Assembly: GCF_030012525.1 (NCBI RefSeq)
Contig: NZ_CP124855.1
Location: 1,674,001 to 1,738,000, forward strand
Source: Chryseobacterium gotjawalense
GTDB taxonomy: Bacteria; Bacteroidota; Bacteroidia; Flavobacteriales; Weeksellaceae
Reading direction: 5' to 3'
Length of the DNA stretch: 64,000 nucleotides
Part shown: in pieces, positions 25,728 to 34,825 of the stretch
Position numbering within the stretch: position 1 is the stretch's first letter
Layout: every line of letters starts with the position of its first letter
Position numbers and translations under genes: made by a program
The notes under the pieces: model-generated
What the model was told of the DNA's origin: nothing
Seen by the model: only the letters and a program-made list of their open reading frames with translations
Database searches by the model: none

Positions 25728-25793
25728 ATGAAATATTCTCATTCACCAGTCCTAATATTTAAATAATTACAGCGTAAGATTTTTTTTTTCAGG

Positions 25794-25869
25794 AGTCGGG
25801 AACCTGCTTTCCGCTGTATCTTTTATTCCGCTGAAGCTCCATAAAAGGATGCCGCTGCAATCAGGACTA
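25794..25869. repeat. Family B palindromic intergenic element, copy 2
   Basis: Has the same order as copy 1 at 5017-5092: AGTC-GGG left arm, CTGTATCTTTTAT, then ATAAAAGGATGCCG and a right arm ending AGGACT. The remainder of the 25676-26024 gap is AT-rich with no gene visible. Confidence 0.7.
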
Positions 25870-25989
25870 TGAAGGACGTTCCGAAAGAAAATTAGATTCT
25901 AAACTGAGATTTACACCGTTAGAAAATATTAAAATATAATTCAACTTTAAGATCAAAGAAGACAATTTCTTTTCTCTTCAGAAACTCTC

Positions 25990-26013
25990 ATTAAAAAATT
26001 TACACTTCGTGTA
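25990..26013 (-). terminator. Weak terminator after the PepSY gene
   Basis: TACAC (26001-26005) and GTGTA (26009-26013) form a 5-bp stem with a 3-nt loop, followed on the minus strand by AATTTTTTAA, 12 bp after the stop codon. The stem is short, so efficiency is uncertain. Confidence 0.45.
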
Positions 26014-26024
26014 CTTATAATTCT

Positions 26025-26543
26025 CTATTGAAAGAATACCATAATCAAAGCCAGAACAAATCCAATTCCGGCGTAAATCATTCCTCTTCGGAAGGCTTTT
26101 GATTTGAAATTAAACATCCAGAATGAGGAGATCACAAAGAAAAATAAGACAAGTCCAAATACCGCATTCAAAGAAGCATATCGGTGTTTCGAGGTTGATT
26201 TATGCAGCTGATTAAATTTCTCCAGCACGATCGGCAACTGCATTTTAGTATATTTTGCCTCGCCTGTTTGGAGATTATAGGTTCCCTGTTCAAAAATTTT
26301 CAGATCACCTTCCCCTGGCTGGAACTCAATATTTTTCATTTTGATTTCCTTGGCCAGTTCTTTTTCCGTCATATTGGGTTTCAATACGATTTCGGTTTTA
26401 TTTTCTTTTTTCAGGAAATTGGTATCGCGGTAAATTAACAATACTCCACTGATGGAATATACGGCCATAATTCCCGCTGCGAAATAACCTAGATAACGGT
26501 GCGTGATCCGCATGAATGACTTGGTGTCCTTAATTGCTGCCAT
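26025..26543 (-). CDS. PepSY-associated membrane protein
   Basis: A 172-residue inner-membrane protein with an N-terminal helix (about 14-36, beginning after RITHRYLGYFAAG), a periplasmic PepSY-like middle (about 40-115), and two C-terminal helices (about 122-142 and 150-170). Short flavobacterial PepSY proteins of this kind accompany siderophore receptors, and this one follows the receptor gene by 104 bp on the same strand. A role in reductive iron release or receptor-linked uptake is inferred from context. Confidence 0.8.
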   Translation of the reverse strand: MAAIKDTKSFMRITHRYLGYFAAGIMAVYSISGVLLIYRDTNFLKKENKTEIVLKPNMTEKELAKEIKMKNIEFQPGEGDLKIFEQGTYNLQTGEAKYTKMQLPIVLEKFNQLHKSTSKHRYASLNAVFGLVLFFFVISSFWMFNFKSKAFRRGMIYAGIGFVLALIMVFFQ

Positions 26544-26647
26544 AGTTTTCTGTTTTTGTTTTTTGTTTTTTACTTTTAATAACAGAAGTGGAAACCGAAA
26601 TTTCCACCGCTGTTGCTATGAATTTAAGATGATATGAAGGTTTTAAA

Positions 26648-28885
26648 TTATAGTTTATAAGTTAAGGTCACATAGAAATTTCTTGGCGTAATCGGGTTTA
26701 CCGAGTAATTTTCGTGAACATTGTAATTCACGGTGTCAAACAGATTTCCAACTTTTCCCATGATGGAAAACTTCTTCCAGTCATATCCGGCAGATAAAGA
26801 TGCGGTTACATAATCATCCACTTTGAATAATCTGGAAACGCCGTCTCTTGTAGCATTGGTGGCTTTTGTATCATTCCAGCCGGCAAGTCTGTCTCCTACG
26901 AAGTAAACACTTGCGCCTAATTTTAATCCTTTCACATACTGATTAAAGGTATAGAAAACGGATGCGTTTGCTGTGGTGGCAGGAGTTCTCACGAGTCGCT
27001 GGTTTTCAACATATCCGAAATCAGCAGGCGTATCCAAATAAACTGAATGGTTATAAGATGCTCCCGCGATAATCGACAGGTTTGGATAAGGATTTCCTGT
27101 AATATCTAATTCTACACCCTGGCTACGCATTTTACCCGCAAAATCTTTAATGTTTGAATCAACATTCGGCGTTCCATCTGCTTTAAATTCTGCTGTCTGA
27201 TAAAAATTTCTGTTCTCAATCTGATAAACGGAAAGATTTAAAGCGACTGCGTTATTCCAGAAATTATGTTTCATTCCCACTTCAAACTGGTCGATTAACG
27301 AAGGTTTCAGAGAATTCCCATTGATATCCTGTCCCGTATTGGCGGAGAAGGAATTGGTATAAGTTGCGAAAAGTGATAAGTTATTGTTGGGCATATAAAC
27401 CAAACCTCCTTTTGGAGAAAAAGCTCTATCCACAGTTCCTGCTCCGGGAGTGATTTTTCCATCGGCAAAATTTACTTTCTCAGATTCTTTATTTTCAATG
27501 TACGACCACCTTAAACCAGCCAATACTTTAAATTGATCTGAAAGTTCAATATAATCCTGAGCGTAAATTCCGAATCTTTGGGTTGGAATTCTGTTTCTGT
27601 CTTTTTTGATGGCGTCCGGCATTGCGCCTGCAGTCCAGGTTGTTGGATCTTCTAAATAAACAGTACCGTCAGCCGCGCCATTCGTTCCGTATAAATAAGA
27701 GGTTCCAAAAGTTTTTCCGTTTTTGGGATCAAGATAAGTGTAAGAATCAGCCGTTCCGTAGTCTCCATCGGTACCCACCAAAATTTTATGACTGACACTT
27801 CCGGTTTTTACTTCACCATTTAGGTTCACCTGTAATGAAGTATAATTCTGTTCATTATAAGTTCTGTTGAGCGGACGTTTCCAATTCAATCGGTCTGCCA
27901 CATCATAACTCCACTGCACTCTTTCTGTTGAAAAATAATCCTTAGTATAATTCTGATAAGATGCAACCGCGTTTAAAGTCCAGACATCATTAAACTGATG
28001 ATTAAAAGTTATTCCCGTCGTGGCCTGCTGTACATTTTGAAATTGCCAGTCGGCGCCAAAAAATGCATTTCTTGGCAATAAAGTATTTATGGAGTAAGAA
28101 TCATCTTTATTGATAATTGAGCCAACTCCGAAATCCGGTGTAAAATCATTTTTCAAATAATCTGCTTCTAAAATCAACTGAGAATTTTCCCCGATATTAA
28201 ATAAGAATGATGGATTGAAATAATATTTTGCCGAAGAAACCACATCTCTAAAACTGTCAGCCGTTTCATAAGCTCCATTGACTCGAAAAGCTACATTTTT
28301 AGATAATGGACCGTAAAAATCAACGGTTGGTTTATAGGTATTCCAGCTTCCGGCACTCAATCCGACACTTCCGCCAAAGTCGAATCTCGGTTTTTTCGTA
28401 ATTAAATTGACCACGCCACCCGCTGCTACGTTTCCGTACAACATGGCATTTCCACCTTTCAATACTTCTACTCTTTCTAAGCCGGAAACTTCAGGAAAAA
28501 CACCGCTGTTTACCCGAGCTCCATTTTTGAAAATATTATCGTTCCCGAAATTAAATCCACGTCCGCCAAAACTGTCCTGAGAATTTCCTCTGGAAGAAGA
28601 AATATACAATCCATTTACATTTTGCAGAACATCGCTCAGCTGTTTTGCCTGTTGCTGCTCGATAATTTCGTGGGTAACAATTGCCACAGGCTGTGGGTTT
28701 TCCATCATCGTCAAATTCGATTTCGACGACATTGGTCTTGCTTTATTTGGATTCCCAGTTTTATGAAGATTGATATCTTCTATTTGTTGGATTTTAAGAG
28801 TATCACTTATTGGCTCATACTTCATTTGCGCACTTAGTGTGGCGACAATCATTAAAGCTCCAAGTGAAATAATCTGTTTTTTCAT
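26648..28885 (-). CDS. TonB-dependent siderophore receptor
   Basis: A 745-residue outer-membrane receptor. A signal peptide (1-19, ending ATLSAQ) is followed by the plug domain (about 60-180: PVAIVTHEIIEQQQAKQLSD, VSGLERVEVLKGGNAMLYG) and a ~22-strand barrel ending in NFYVTLTYKL. Domain layout fits the FhuA/ferrichrome-type TonB siderophore subclass. Ligand identity cannot be read. The gene has a strong promoter and an AT-rich imperfect palindrome at the predicted transcription start, consistent with iron-responsive control, and is followed by a PepSY membrane protein. Confidence 0.94.
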   Translation of the reverse strand: MKKQIISLGALMIVATLSAQMKYEPISDTLKIQQIEDINLHKTGNPNKARPMSSKSNLTMMENPQPVAIVTHEIIEQQQAKQLSDVLQNVNGLYISSSRGNSQDSFGGRGFNFGNDNIFKNGARVNSGVFPEVSGLERVEVLKGGNAMLYGNVAAGGVVNLITKKPRFDFGGSVGLSAGSWNTYKPTVDFYGPLSKNVAFRVNGAYETADSFRDVVSSAKYYFNPSFLFNIGENSQLILEADYLKNDFTPDFGVGSIINKDDSYSINTLLPRNAFFGADWQFQNVQQATTGITFNHQFNDVWTLNAVASYQNYTKDYFSTERVQWSYDVADRLNWKRPLNRTYNEQNYTSLQVNLNGEVKTGSVSHKILVGTDGDYGTADSYTYLDPKNGKTFGTSYLYGTNGAADGTVYLEDPTTWTAGAMPDAIKKDRNRIPTQRFGIYAQDYIELSDQFKVLAGLRWSYIENKESEKVNFADGKITPGAGTVDRAFSPKGGLVYMPNNNLSLFATYTNSFSANTGQDINGNSLKPSLIDQFEVGMKHNFWNNAVALNLSVYQIENRNFYQTAEFKADGTPNVDSNIKDFAGKMRSQGVELDITGNPYPNLSIIAGASYNHSVYLDTPADFGYVENQRLVRTPATTANASVFYTFNQYVKGLKLGASVYFVGDRLAGWNDTKATNATRDGVSRLFKVDDYVTASLSAGYDWKKFSIMGKVGNLFDTVNYNVHENYSVNPITPRNFYVTLTYKL

Positions 28886-28894
28886 AAGACGTTT

Positions 28895-28917
28895 TTATTT
28901 AGACTGAATTAAAATAA
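28895..28917. promoter_or_regulatory. Imperfect palindrome, candidate Fur-type operator
   Basis: TTATTTAGACTGAATT followed by AAAATAA has symmetrical ends (TTATTT/AAATAA) and covers the predicted transcription start of the receptor gene. Iron-repressed control by Fur is inferred from position and the gene product; the centre is not well conserved. Confidence 0.35.
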
Positions 28918-28922
28918 CAGCG

Positions 28923-28953
28923 CAAAAGTAAAAAACAGTTTACTATTAGACAA
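28923..28953 (-). promoter_or_regulatory. Bacteroidetes promoter for the TonB receptor
   Basis: On the minus strand TTG, 20 bp, then TACTTTTG; the -7 element ends 38 bp before the start codon. Both elements and spacing fit the consensus. Confidence 0.7.
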
Positions 28954-29037
28954 GGCTATTTGTAATTATTCTAAATAAACTTTAGGACAAATGCTTAAAA
29001 GTCTGAAAATGAGCAAAATTAAAGACCGTGATTTTTA

Positions 29038-30414
29038 TCATGTTCGTTTCATCAGCAGAAAACCTGCGAGAACGAATACAATATTGATGACGAAGTAAGT
29101 GAGTCCATTCGGTGCAGTTGCCGTCCCAAACAGCACCACTGCATTTCCTAAAACAGCAATAATGGTAATCACTTTTTTGAAAAAAGAATTGCTGGTAAAT
29201 ATCTTTTTCTTAAACAATTGAAATAAACCAAGAAATAAAGCCCCATTAACCAAATAAATAAAAACAATAGGAATGGCAGAAAGATCAAAGTTAATCTGCG
29301 TAAGATAAGGATGGGTATTGTTGATATAATAGACGAAGAGGTAAAATATAATAATTAATGTTCCGAAAACCGCACTGTTAACGGGCATTTTTGTTTTTTC
29401 ATTGATTTTATTTAAATTCAGAAATTTCTTCGACTTTTCTAAATTTGAAAACTGGTACGGAACCCGAATCGTGGCCAACAATAATCCATTCGAAGTTCCT
29501 AAAACCGAAATAATAATAAAAAGCTGCATTAGTATCGCCCCGGAATTCGATGCAGTTTTCCGTGCAAACTCTGTGATATAAGTATCTTTTAACTGAATAA
29601 TTTCTTCGCCGCTCATCCGCAGAACGATTCCCAAATAGTAAGCGATATAAATCACCATCACTGAAACAGTTCCTATAATTAAAGCTTTCGGCAGGTTTTT
29701 CTTTGAATTTTTAATCTCGCCAGAAATCTGCGTGGCAATATACCAACCGTCAAATGCAAATGAAATAGGAATAAAACTCGCCGCCACCAGAAGAATAAAC
29801 GATTGATTTTGCAGCCCGCTTCCAACCTGAGTAAAAGTGTTCACCTCACTTACCTCTCCTTTAAATAAACTTAAAATTCCTATTGAGGCGATAAATATTA
29901 AAGGTAAAACTTTCAAAACCGTTGTCAGCTGCTGAAAAACTCCACTGCTTTTCGGTCGGAAAATGTTGATGAAAAAGAAGATCACTAAATTAACAAACCC
30001 AATCAGTGCAAAGTGCAAAGGTGTGGGTTCGAAATTCATGAACTCTGCCAGCAAGTGTGCGATATAAATTCCGGAAACCGTGAATAGAACGGCTGTAAGA
30101 GCGGGATAGAATAAACTCATATACATCCAGCCCACAAAGTAACTTGTCGTTTCGCCGAATCTGTAATTCACGTAATTTAGAATTCCCCCATCTTTCGGTA
30201 AAAGTTCTGCATAATTCGCCATTGAAATTCCCGCGAACACAACGCTGACGCCTACAATGATAAAACCTAAAAGCCCGGCCAGAACATTTCCCTGTGTTGC
30301 CAATAGAACATCGTCTACTTTAAAGAAAATGCCGGAACCAATTACCTGGCCAATCACCATCGAAATGGCGGTAAACAATCCGTATTTGGCTTCCAGTTTC
30401 TGATCGTTGCTCAT
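29038..30414 (-). CDS. APC-family amino-acid permease
   Basis: A 458-residue secondary transporter (LAT/APC type) with about 12 membrane helices. The first helix carries the family GSGIF motif (SMVIGQVIGSGIFF, about 17-30). A later helix contains SFAFDGWYIATQ (about residues 216-227), a region typical of the substrate pathway. The ATG at 30412-30414 is preferred over a GTG 18 bp upstream. Substrate cannot be assigned. The 85 bp between its start and the 153 bp repeat array contains no clean promoter, so expression may depend on sequence inside or beyond the array. Confidence 0.9.
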   Translation of the reverse strand: MSNDQKLEAKYGLFTAISMVIGQVIGSGIFFKVDDVLLATQGNVLAGLLGFIIVGVSVVFAGISMANYAELLPKDGGILNYVNYRFGETTSYFVGWMYMSLFYPALTAVLFTVSGIYIAHLLAEFMNFEPTPLHFALIGFVNLVIFFFINIFRPKSSGVFQQLTTVLKVLPLIFIASIGILSLFKGEVSEVNTFTQVGSGLQNQSFILLVAASFIPISFAFDGWYIATQISGEIKNSKKNLPKALIIGTVSVMVIYIAYYLGIVLRMSGEEIIQLKDTYITEFARKTASNSGAILMQLFIIISVLGTSNGLLLATIRVPYQFSNLEKSKKFLNLNKINEKTKMPVNSAVFGTLIIIFYLFVYYINNTHPYLTQINFDLSAIPIVFIYLVNGALFLGLFQLFKKKIFTSNSFFKKVITIIAVLGNAVVLFGTATAPNGLTYFVINIVFVLAGFLLMKRT

Positions 30415-30499
30415 TTTTAAAAATTTTAACACAAAGAAAGCAAAAGCATTTTAGTTATTAAATAAAAAGCATAAGATCCTGAAAAAAAACATTGCTTTT

Positions 30500-31838
30500 T
30501 TGCCACGAATTCACGAATTTATTTGCAAATGCTTTTTACTGCTTTAAAAAAAACCGCGAATCTAAGATTAACTTTATCCTTTTAAAAAGAAAAATTCGTG
30601 CATTCGTGGCTTCTGCTTTCAAATAGTCCGCGATTTTTCCGTACTATTTTTTTGCCACGAATTAACGAATTTCTTTGCAAAATGCTTTTTGCTGCTTTAA
30701 AAAAAAACGCGAATCTAAGATTAACTTTATCCATTTAAAAAGAAAAATTCGTCCATTCGTGGCTTCTGCTTTCAAATAGTCCGCGATTTTTCCGTATTAT
30801 TTTTTTTGCCACGAATTCACGAATTTCTTTGCAAAATGCTTTTTACTGCTTTAAAAAAACCGCGAATCTAAAATTAACTTTATCCCTTTAGAAAGAAAAA
30901 TTCGTGCATTCGTGGCTTCTACTTTCAAATAGTCCGCGATTTTTCCATTTTATTGTTTTGCCACGAATTCACGAATTTCTTTGCAAAATGATTTTTACTG
31001 CTTAAAAAAAAACCGCGAATCTAAAATTAACTTTATCCTTTTGAAAAGAAAAATTCGTTCATTCGTGGCTTCTGCTTTCAAAATAGTCCGCGATTTTTCC
31101 GTATTATCTTTTTGCCACGAATTCACGAATTTCTTTGCAAAATGCTTTTATTGTTTGTAAAAAACCCGCTATCTTAATCAAAGTTAATCACTTATAAAAC
31201 TAAAAATTCGTGCATTCGTGGCTTCTGCTTTCAAAATAGTCCGCGATTTTTCCGTACTATCTTTTTGCCACGAATTCACGAATTTCTTTGCAAAATGCTT
31301 TTATTGTTTGTAAAAAACCCGCTATCTTAATCAAAGTTAATCACTTATAAAACTAAAAATTCGTGCATTCGTGGCTTCTGCTTTCAAAATAGTCCGCGAT
31401 TTTTCCGTACTATTTTTTTGCCGCGAATTCACGAATTTCTTTGCAAAATGCTTTTATTGTTTGTAAAAAACCCGCTATCTTAATCAAAGTTAATCACTTA
31501 TAAAACTAAAAATTCGTGCATTCGTGGCTTCTGCTTTCAAAATAGTCCGCGATTTTTCCGTACTATTTTTTTGCCGCGAATTCACGAATTTCTTTGCAAA
31601 ATGCTTTTTGCTGCTTTTACAAAAACCGCGAATCTAAAATTAACTTTATCCATTTAAAAAGAAAAAATTCGTGCATTCGTGGCTTCTGCTTTCAAATAGT
31701 CCGCGATTTTTCCGTATTATTTTTTTTGCCACGAATTCACGAATTTCTTTGCAAAATGCTTTTTACTGCTTTAAAAAGACCGCGAATCTAAAATTAACTT
31801 TATCCCTTTAGAAAGAAAAAACTCGTGCATTCGTGGCT
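30500..31838. repeat. Tandem array of about nine ~153 bp hairpin units
   Basis: Eight complete units and one partial unit start at 30500, 30652, 30806, 30958, 31112, 31265, 31418, 31571 and 31726 (period 152-155 bp). Each opens with GCCACGAATTCACGAATTT and closes its first ~110 bp with AAATTCGTGCATTCGTGGC, arms that pair at 18 of 19 positions. A ~42 bp linker follows, with AATAGT and ACTATT able to pair just before a T-run. Units 5-7 are nearly identical and have a different centre from units 1-4, 8 and 9. The 1.44 kb gap contains no gene. It lies between the ABC-F stop codon and the permease gene. Confidence 0.97.
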
Positions 31839-31851
31839 TTTCCCTCCGCCA

Positions 31852-33729
31852 TTAATCCTGAAGTTCCAGCCAACGCATTTCTAAAGACTGAAGCTTCTCT
31901 GCAATGGTTTCTAAATCTTTCGAATAGACTGCGATTTTTCCGTAATCTGTTTCGTTATTTAATTTTTCCAGAATTTCAGTTCTCTGTTTTTCTAACTTGG
32001 GAATTTCTTTATCGATTTCTTTAAGTTCCTGCTGTTCTTTGAACGATAATTTTCTGGTGATCACTGTTGGCGCTGAAACCACAGTTTCTACTTTTTTAGG
32101 AGTTTCAACTACCGGAGCAGCAACTTTTTTATTCTGTTCCTGAGATTTCTTTTCACGGTATTCTGAGAAGTTTCCAACAAAATCTTTGATGATTCCGTCG
32201 CCTTCAAAAGCCAGAACGTGATCTACAATACGATCCATAAAATACCTATCGTGAGAAACGATAATCAAACTTCCCTGAAACTGCAAAAGGAAATTTTCTA
32301 AAACCGTCAAAGTCGGCAAATCCAAATCATTGGTCGGCTCATCGAAAATCAGGAAATTCGGATTCTGATACAAGACATACATCAAATGCAGACGTCTTTT
32401 TTCGCCACCTGATAATTTCGAAATCGGCGAATATTGTGTTTGGTCATCAAATAAAAACAAACGTAAAAACTGCGAGGCAGAAATCGTCCGTCCGTTTGCC
32501 AACGGGAAATTTTCTGAAATATCTTTGATAAAGTCGATCACTCTTTGATCTTCTTTATATTTTAAACCTTTTTGGGCGAAGTAACCGAATTTAATGGTTT
32601 CACCGGTTTCAATAGATCCGGAATCATAAGGTTCCAAACCTTGAATAATATTTAAAAGCGTCGATTTTCCGGCACCGTTTTTTCCAACGATTCCCACTTT
32701 TTCGCCGCGTTGAAATTGGTAAGAGAAATCTTTTAATAATAAATTATCTCCGTAGCTTTTACTGATATGATGTAATTCAAGAATCTTTGTTCCGAGTCGC
32801 TTCATTTCAAAATCAAGTTCCAATTTTTCTTTTCGGGTATCGGTTTTTGCTACTTTTTCGGTTTCGTAAAAATCGCTTTGTCTTGATTTAGATTTCGTCG
32901 TTCTTGCTTTTGGCTGACGGCGCATCCACTCCAATTCCTTTCTGTAAAGGTTTTGCGCTTTGTCAATCGTAGAATTCATATTGTCTTCGCGGATGATTTT
33001 ATTCTCCAGATACGTTCCGTAACTTCCGTTATGAACATACATATTAAAATCTTCAATTTCCCAAATAATATCACAAACCGCATCCAGGAAATACCTGTCG
33101 TGAGTTACCAGAAGCAAAGTCACCATCGCTTTCGACAAATAATTTTCGAGCCATTCCACCATATCAACATCCAGGTGATTGGTCGGCTCATCCATAATCA
33201 ACAAAGTATGACGATGTTGCGCGCGGGTTTCTACCAAAAGTTTTGCCAACGCAACTCTTTTTATTTGGCCACCGGAAAGGGTTTTCATTTTCGAAGTCAG
33301 ATCCGTGATTTTTAACTGGCTCAGAATCTGGCTCATTTCATTTTCCAAATCCCAGGCTTCGTGAACTTCCATTTCGTTCAGCGCTTTATCCATATCATCA
33401 GGATTTTCGGAGATCAAAGCGTGATGGTAATTTTTCAACGCCATAATCGGCGCAGAATCCAAAGTCATCATGAATTCTTCAACATTCAGTTCGCCTTCGA
33501 AATCGATTTCCTGATCAAATAAAACGACCTGAATATCTTTGTTAATGGTAACTGTTCCCGAATCGGCAATTTCTTTTCCCATCAAAATTTTGAGCAAAGT
33601 AGATTTCCCGGAGCCGTTTTTGGCAACGATGGCAATTTTATCACCTTCATTGATATGGAAAGTAATGTCTTTGAAAAGTGTTTTTACTCCGTAAGATTTC
33701 GTAAGGTTTTCGGCTGAAATGTAATTCAT
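31852..33729 (-). CDS. ABC-F family ATPase
   Basis: A 625-residue soluble protein with two ABC ATPase domains and no membrane part, as in ribosome-associated ABC-F proteins (Uup/EttA class). Domain 1 (about 5-250): KNGSGKST, LSGGQIKRVALAKLL, LLIMDEPTNHLD. Domain 2 (about 315-520): KNGAGKST, LSGGEKRRLHLMYVL, FLIFDEPTNDLD. A C-terminal charged coiled coil (about 560-625) is typical of Uup. The ATG at 33727-33729 is preferred; a longer frame to 33849 lacks family sequence and contains a TACTTTTG promoter-like element (minus strand, 33763-33770). Confidence 0.93.
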   Translation of the reverse strand: MNYISAENLTKSYGVKTLFKDITFHINEGDKIAIVAKNGSGKSTLLKILMGKEIADSGTVTINKDIQVVLFDQEIDFEGELNVEEFMMTLDSAPIMALKNYHHALISENPDDMDKALNEMEVHEAWDLENEMSQILSQLKITDLTSKMKTLSGGQIKRVALAKLLVETRAQHRHTLLIMDEPTNHLDVDMVEWLENYLSKAMVTLLLVTHDRYFLDAVCDIIWEIEDFNMYVHNGSYGTYLENKIIREDNMNSTIDKAQNLYRKELEWMRRQPKARTTKSKSRQSDFYETEKVAKTDTRKEKLELDFEMKRLGTKILELHHISKSYGDNLLLKDFSYQFQRGEKVGIVGKNGAGKSTLLNIIQGLEPYDSGSIETGETIKFGYFAQKGLKYKEDQRVIDFIKDISENFPLANGRTISASQFLRLFLFDDQTQYSPISKLSGGEKRRLHLMYVLYQNPNFLIFDEPTNDLDLPTLTVLENFLLQFQGSLIIVSHDRYFMDRIVDHVLAFEGDGIIKDFVGNFSEYREKKSQEQNKKVAAPVVETPKKVETVVSAPTVITRKLSFKEQQELKEIDKEIPKLEKQRTEILEKLNNETDYGKIAVYSKDLETIAEKLQSLEMRWLELQD

Positions 33730-33941
33730 TATGTATTTGGACTGAGTGATTTTTGAAAGGTGCAAAAGTACGGAAATTAGATGAGAGATTTTTAGATGAG
33801 AGATAAAAGACTTTTTTTGCGCTTTGTTTTTAATCAAAAGAGAGCACATTTAATTTCTAAAATTTAGTTAAAGTCACCGACTTTAACAATTCTTTAGCAC
33901 AAGCCTAAAGATAATTTTAGAATATTTGCCAAAATTAATTT

Positions 33942-34760
33942 ATGAAAAAAGCATCTTTACTTTTTATTCTACTTTTGGGATTTTTAATAAATGCGCAAAT
34001 TATCTCCGGAACCATTTTATCTAAAGAAGACAGGCAACCCATTCCTTACGCGAAAATTGGAATCGAAAACGAAAATGCCGGAACCATCGCCGATGAAAAC
34101 GGCCATTTTAAAATTGATTTAACCAACATCGACATAAATAAAACTTTAAAAATTGAAGTTGGTGGTTTTGAAAAATATGCAGTTTCAGTTAAGGAATTTG
34201 GTCAAGCAAATCCCCGTAACTTAATTTTAAAAGAAAAGGTACGAGACATTCAAGAGGTTAAAATCAGTCCACGGAAATTTGTTCAAGAAAACTGGGGAAT
34301 AAACACGAAAACTAAGCGCATAACAATTGGTCATAATCCATCCAAAGGTCAAGAAGATCAGTCCAAAGAAATAGCGGTGCTTTTTAAAAATAACAAAGCA
34401 GCAAAAATTGAAAAAATAAACATCAATATATCGAGATTTACAGCGGACAAACCGGTTTTCATAAGATTTACTGTTTATGATAAAGAGCTCAATTCCATTT
34501 TAAATGAAGATATAACAGATAAAATCACCGCTGAAAAAATTATAAATGGTACTTATACTTATGATGTTTCTAAAAATAATATATGGATTAATGAAGACTT
34601 CTACGTTGGAATTCAACTCCTCAATTATTTCGAAGGCTCTTTCTATATGAGTGGTGCACATATGGGAAATAAAACCATTTACAGAAATTATCTAAGTGGC
34701 TGGATTAGTGTCCCGATGGTAAGTCCGGCAATCAATATCGATGTGAAAGTTCAAAAATAA
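33942..34760 (+). CDS. Secreted protein with carboxypeptidase-D-type regulatory domain
   Basis: A 272-residue exported protein with a signal peptide (1-19, ending LINAQ). Residues about 20-95 form a CarboxypepD_reg/DUF4480-like beta-sandwich (ISGTILSKEDRQPIPYAKIG, NAGTIADENGHF), common in Bacteroidetes envelope proteins. The remaining part (about 105-272) is a second beta-rich domain of unknown function (VFIRFTVYDKELNSI). There is no TonB barrel, so it is not a truncated receptor in any obvious way. It precedes the thioredoxin-like gene by 65 bp. Confidence 0.8.
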   Translation: MKKASLLFILLLGFLINAQIISGTILSKEDRQPIPYAKIGIENENAGTIADENGHFKIDLTNIDINKTLKIEVGGFEKYAVSVKEFGQANPRNLILKEKVRDIQEVKISPRKFVQENWGINTKTKRITIGHNPSKGQEDQSKEIAVLFKNNKAAKIEKININISRFTADKPVFIRFTVYDKELNSILNEDITDKITAEKIINGTYTYDVSKNNIWINEDFYVGIQLLNYFEGSFYMSGAHMGNKTIYRNYLSGWISVPMVSPAINIDVKVQK

Positions 34761-34825
34761 GTCGTACTTTTAATCTTATTATTTACAGAATACCTTATTT
34801 TTACATACTAATAAATTTTAAAAAA

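Noticed and set aside
31594-31791. 65-residue plus-strand frame inside the repeat array
   Set aside because: It is built from repeat sequence spanning units 8-9, has no start context and no protein-like features; a chance frame in repeats.
30500-31838. Possible CRISPR array
   Set aside because: The units repeat as a whole (~153 bp) with near-identical interiors in several copies; there are no unique spacers of uniform length and no cas genes nearby.
33730-33849. 40-residue N-terminal extension of the ABC-F protein
   Set aside because: The extension lacks family sequence and contains a TACTTTTG promoter-like element; the ATG at 33729 begins directly with the conserved ABC-F start.
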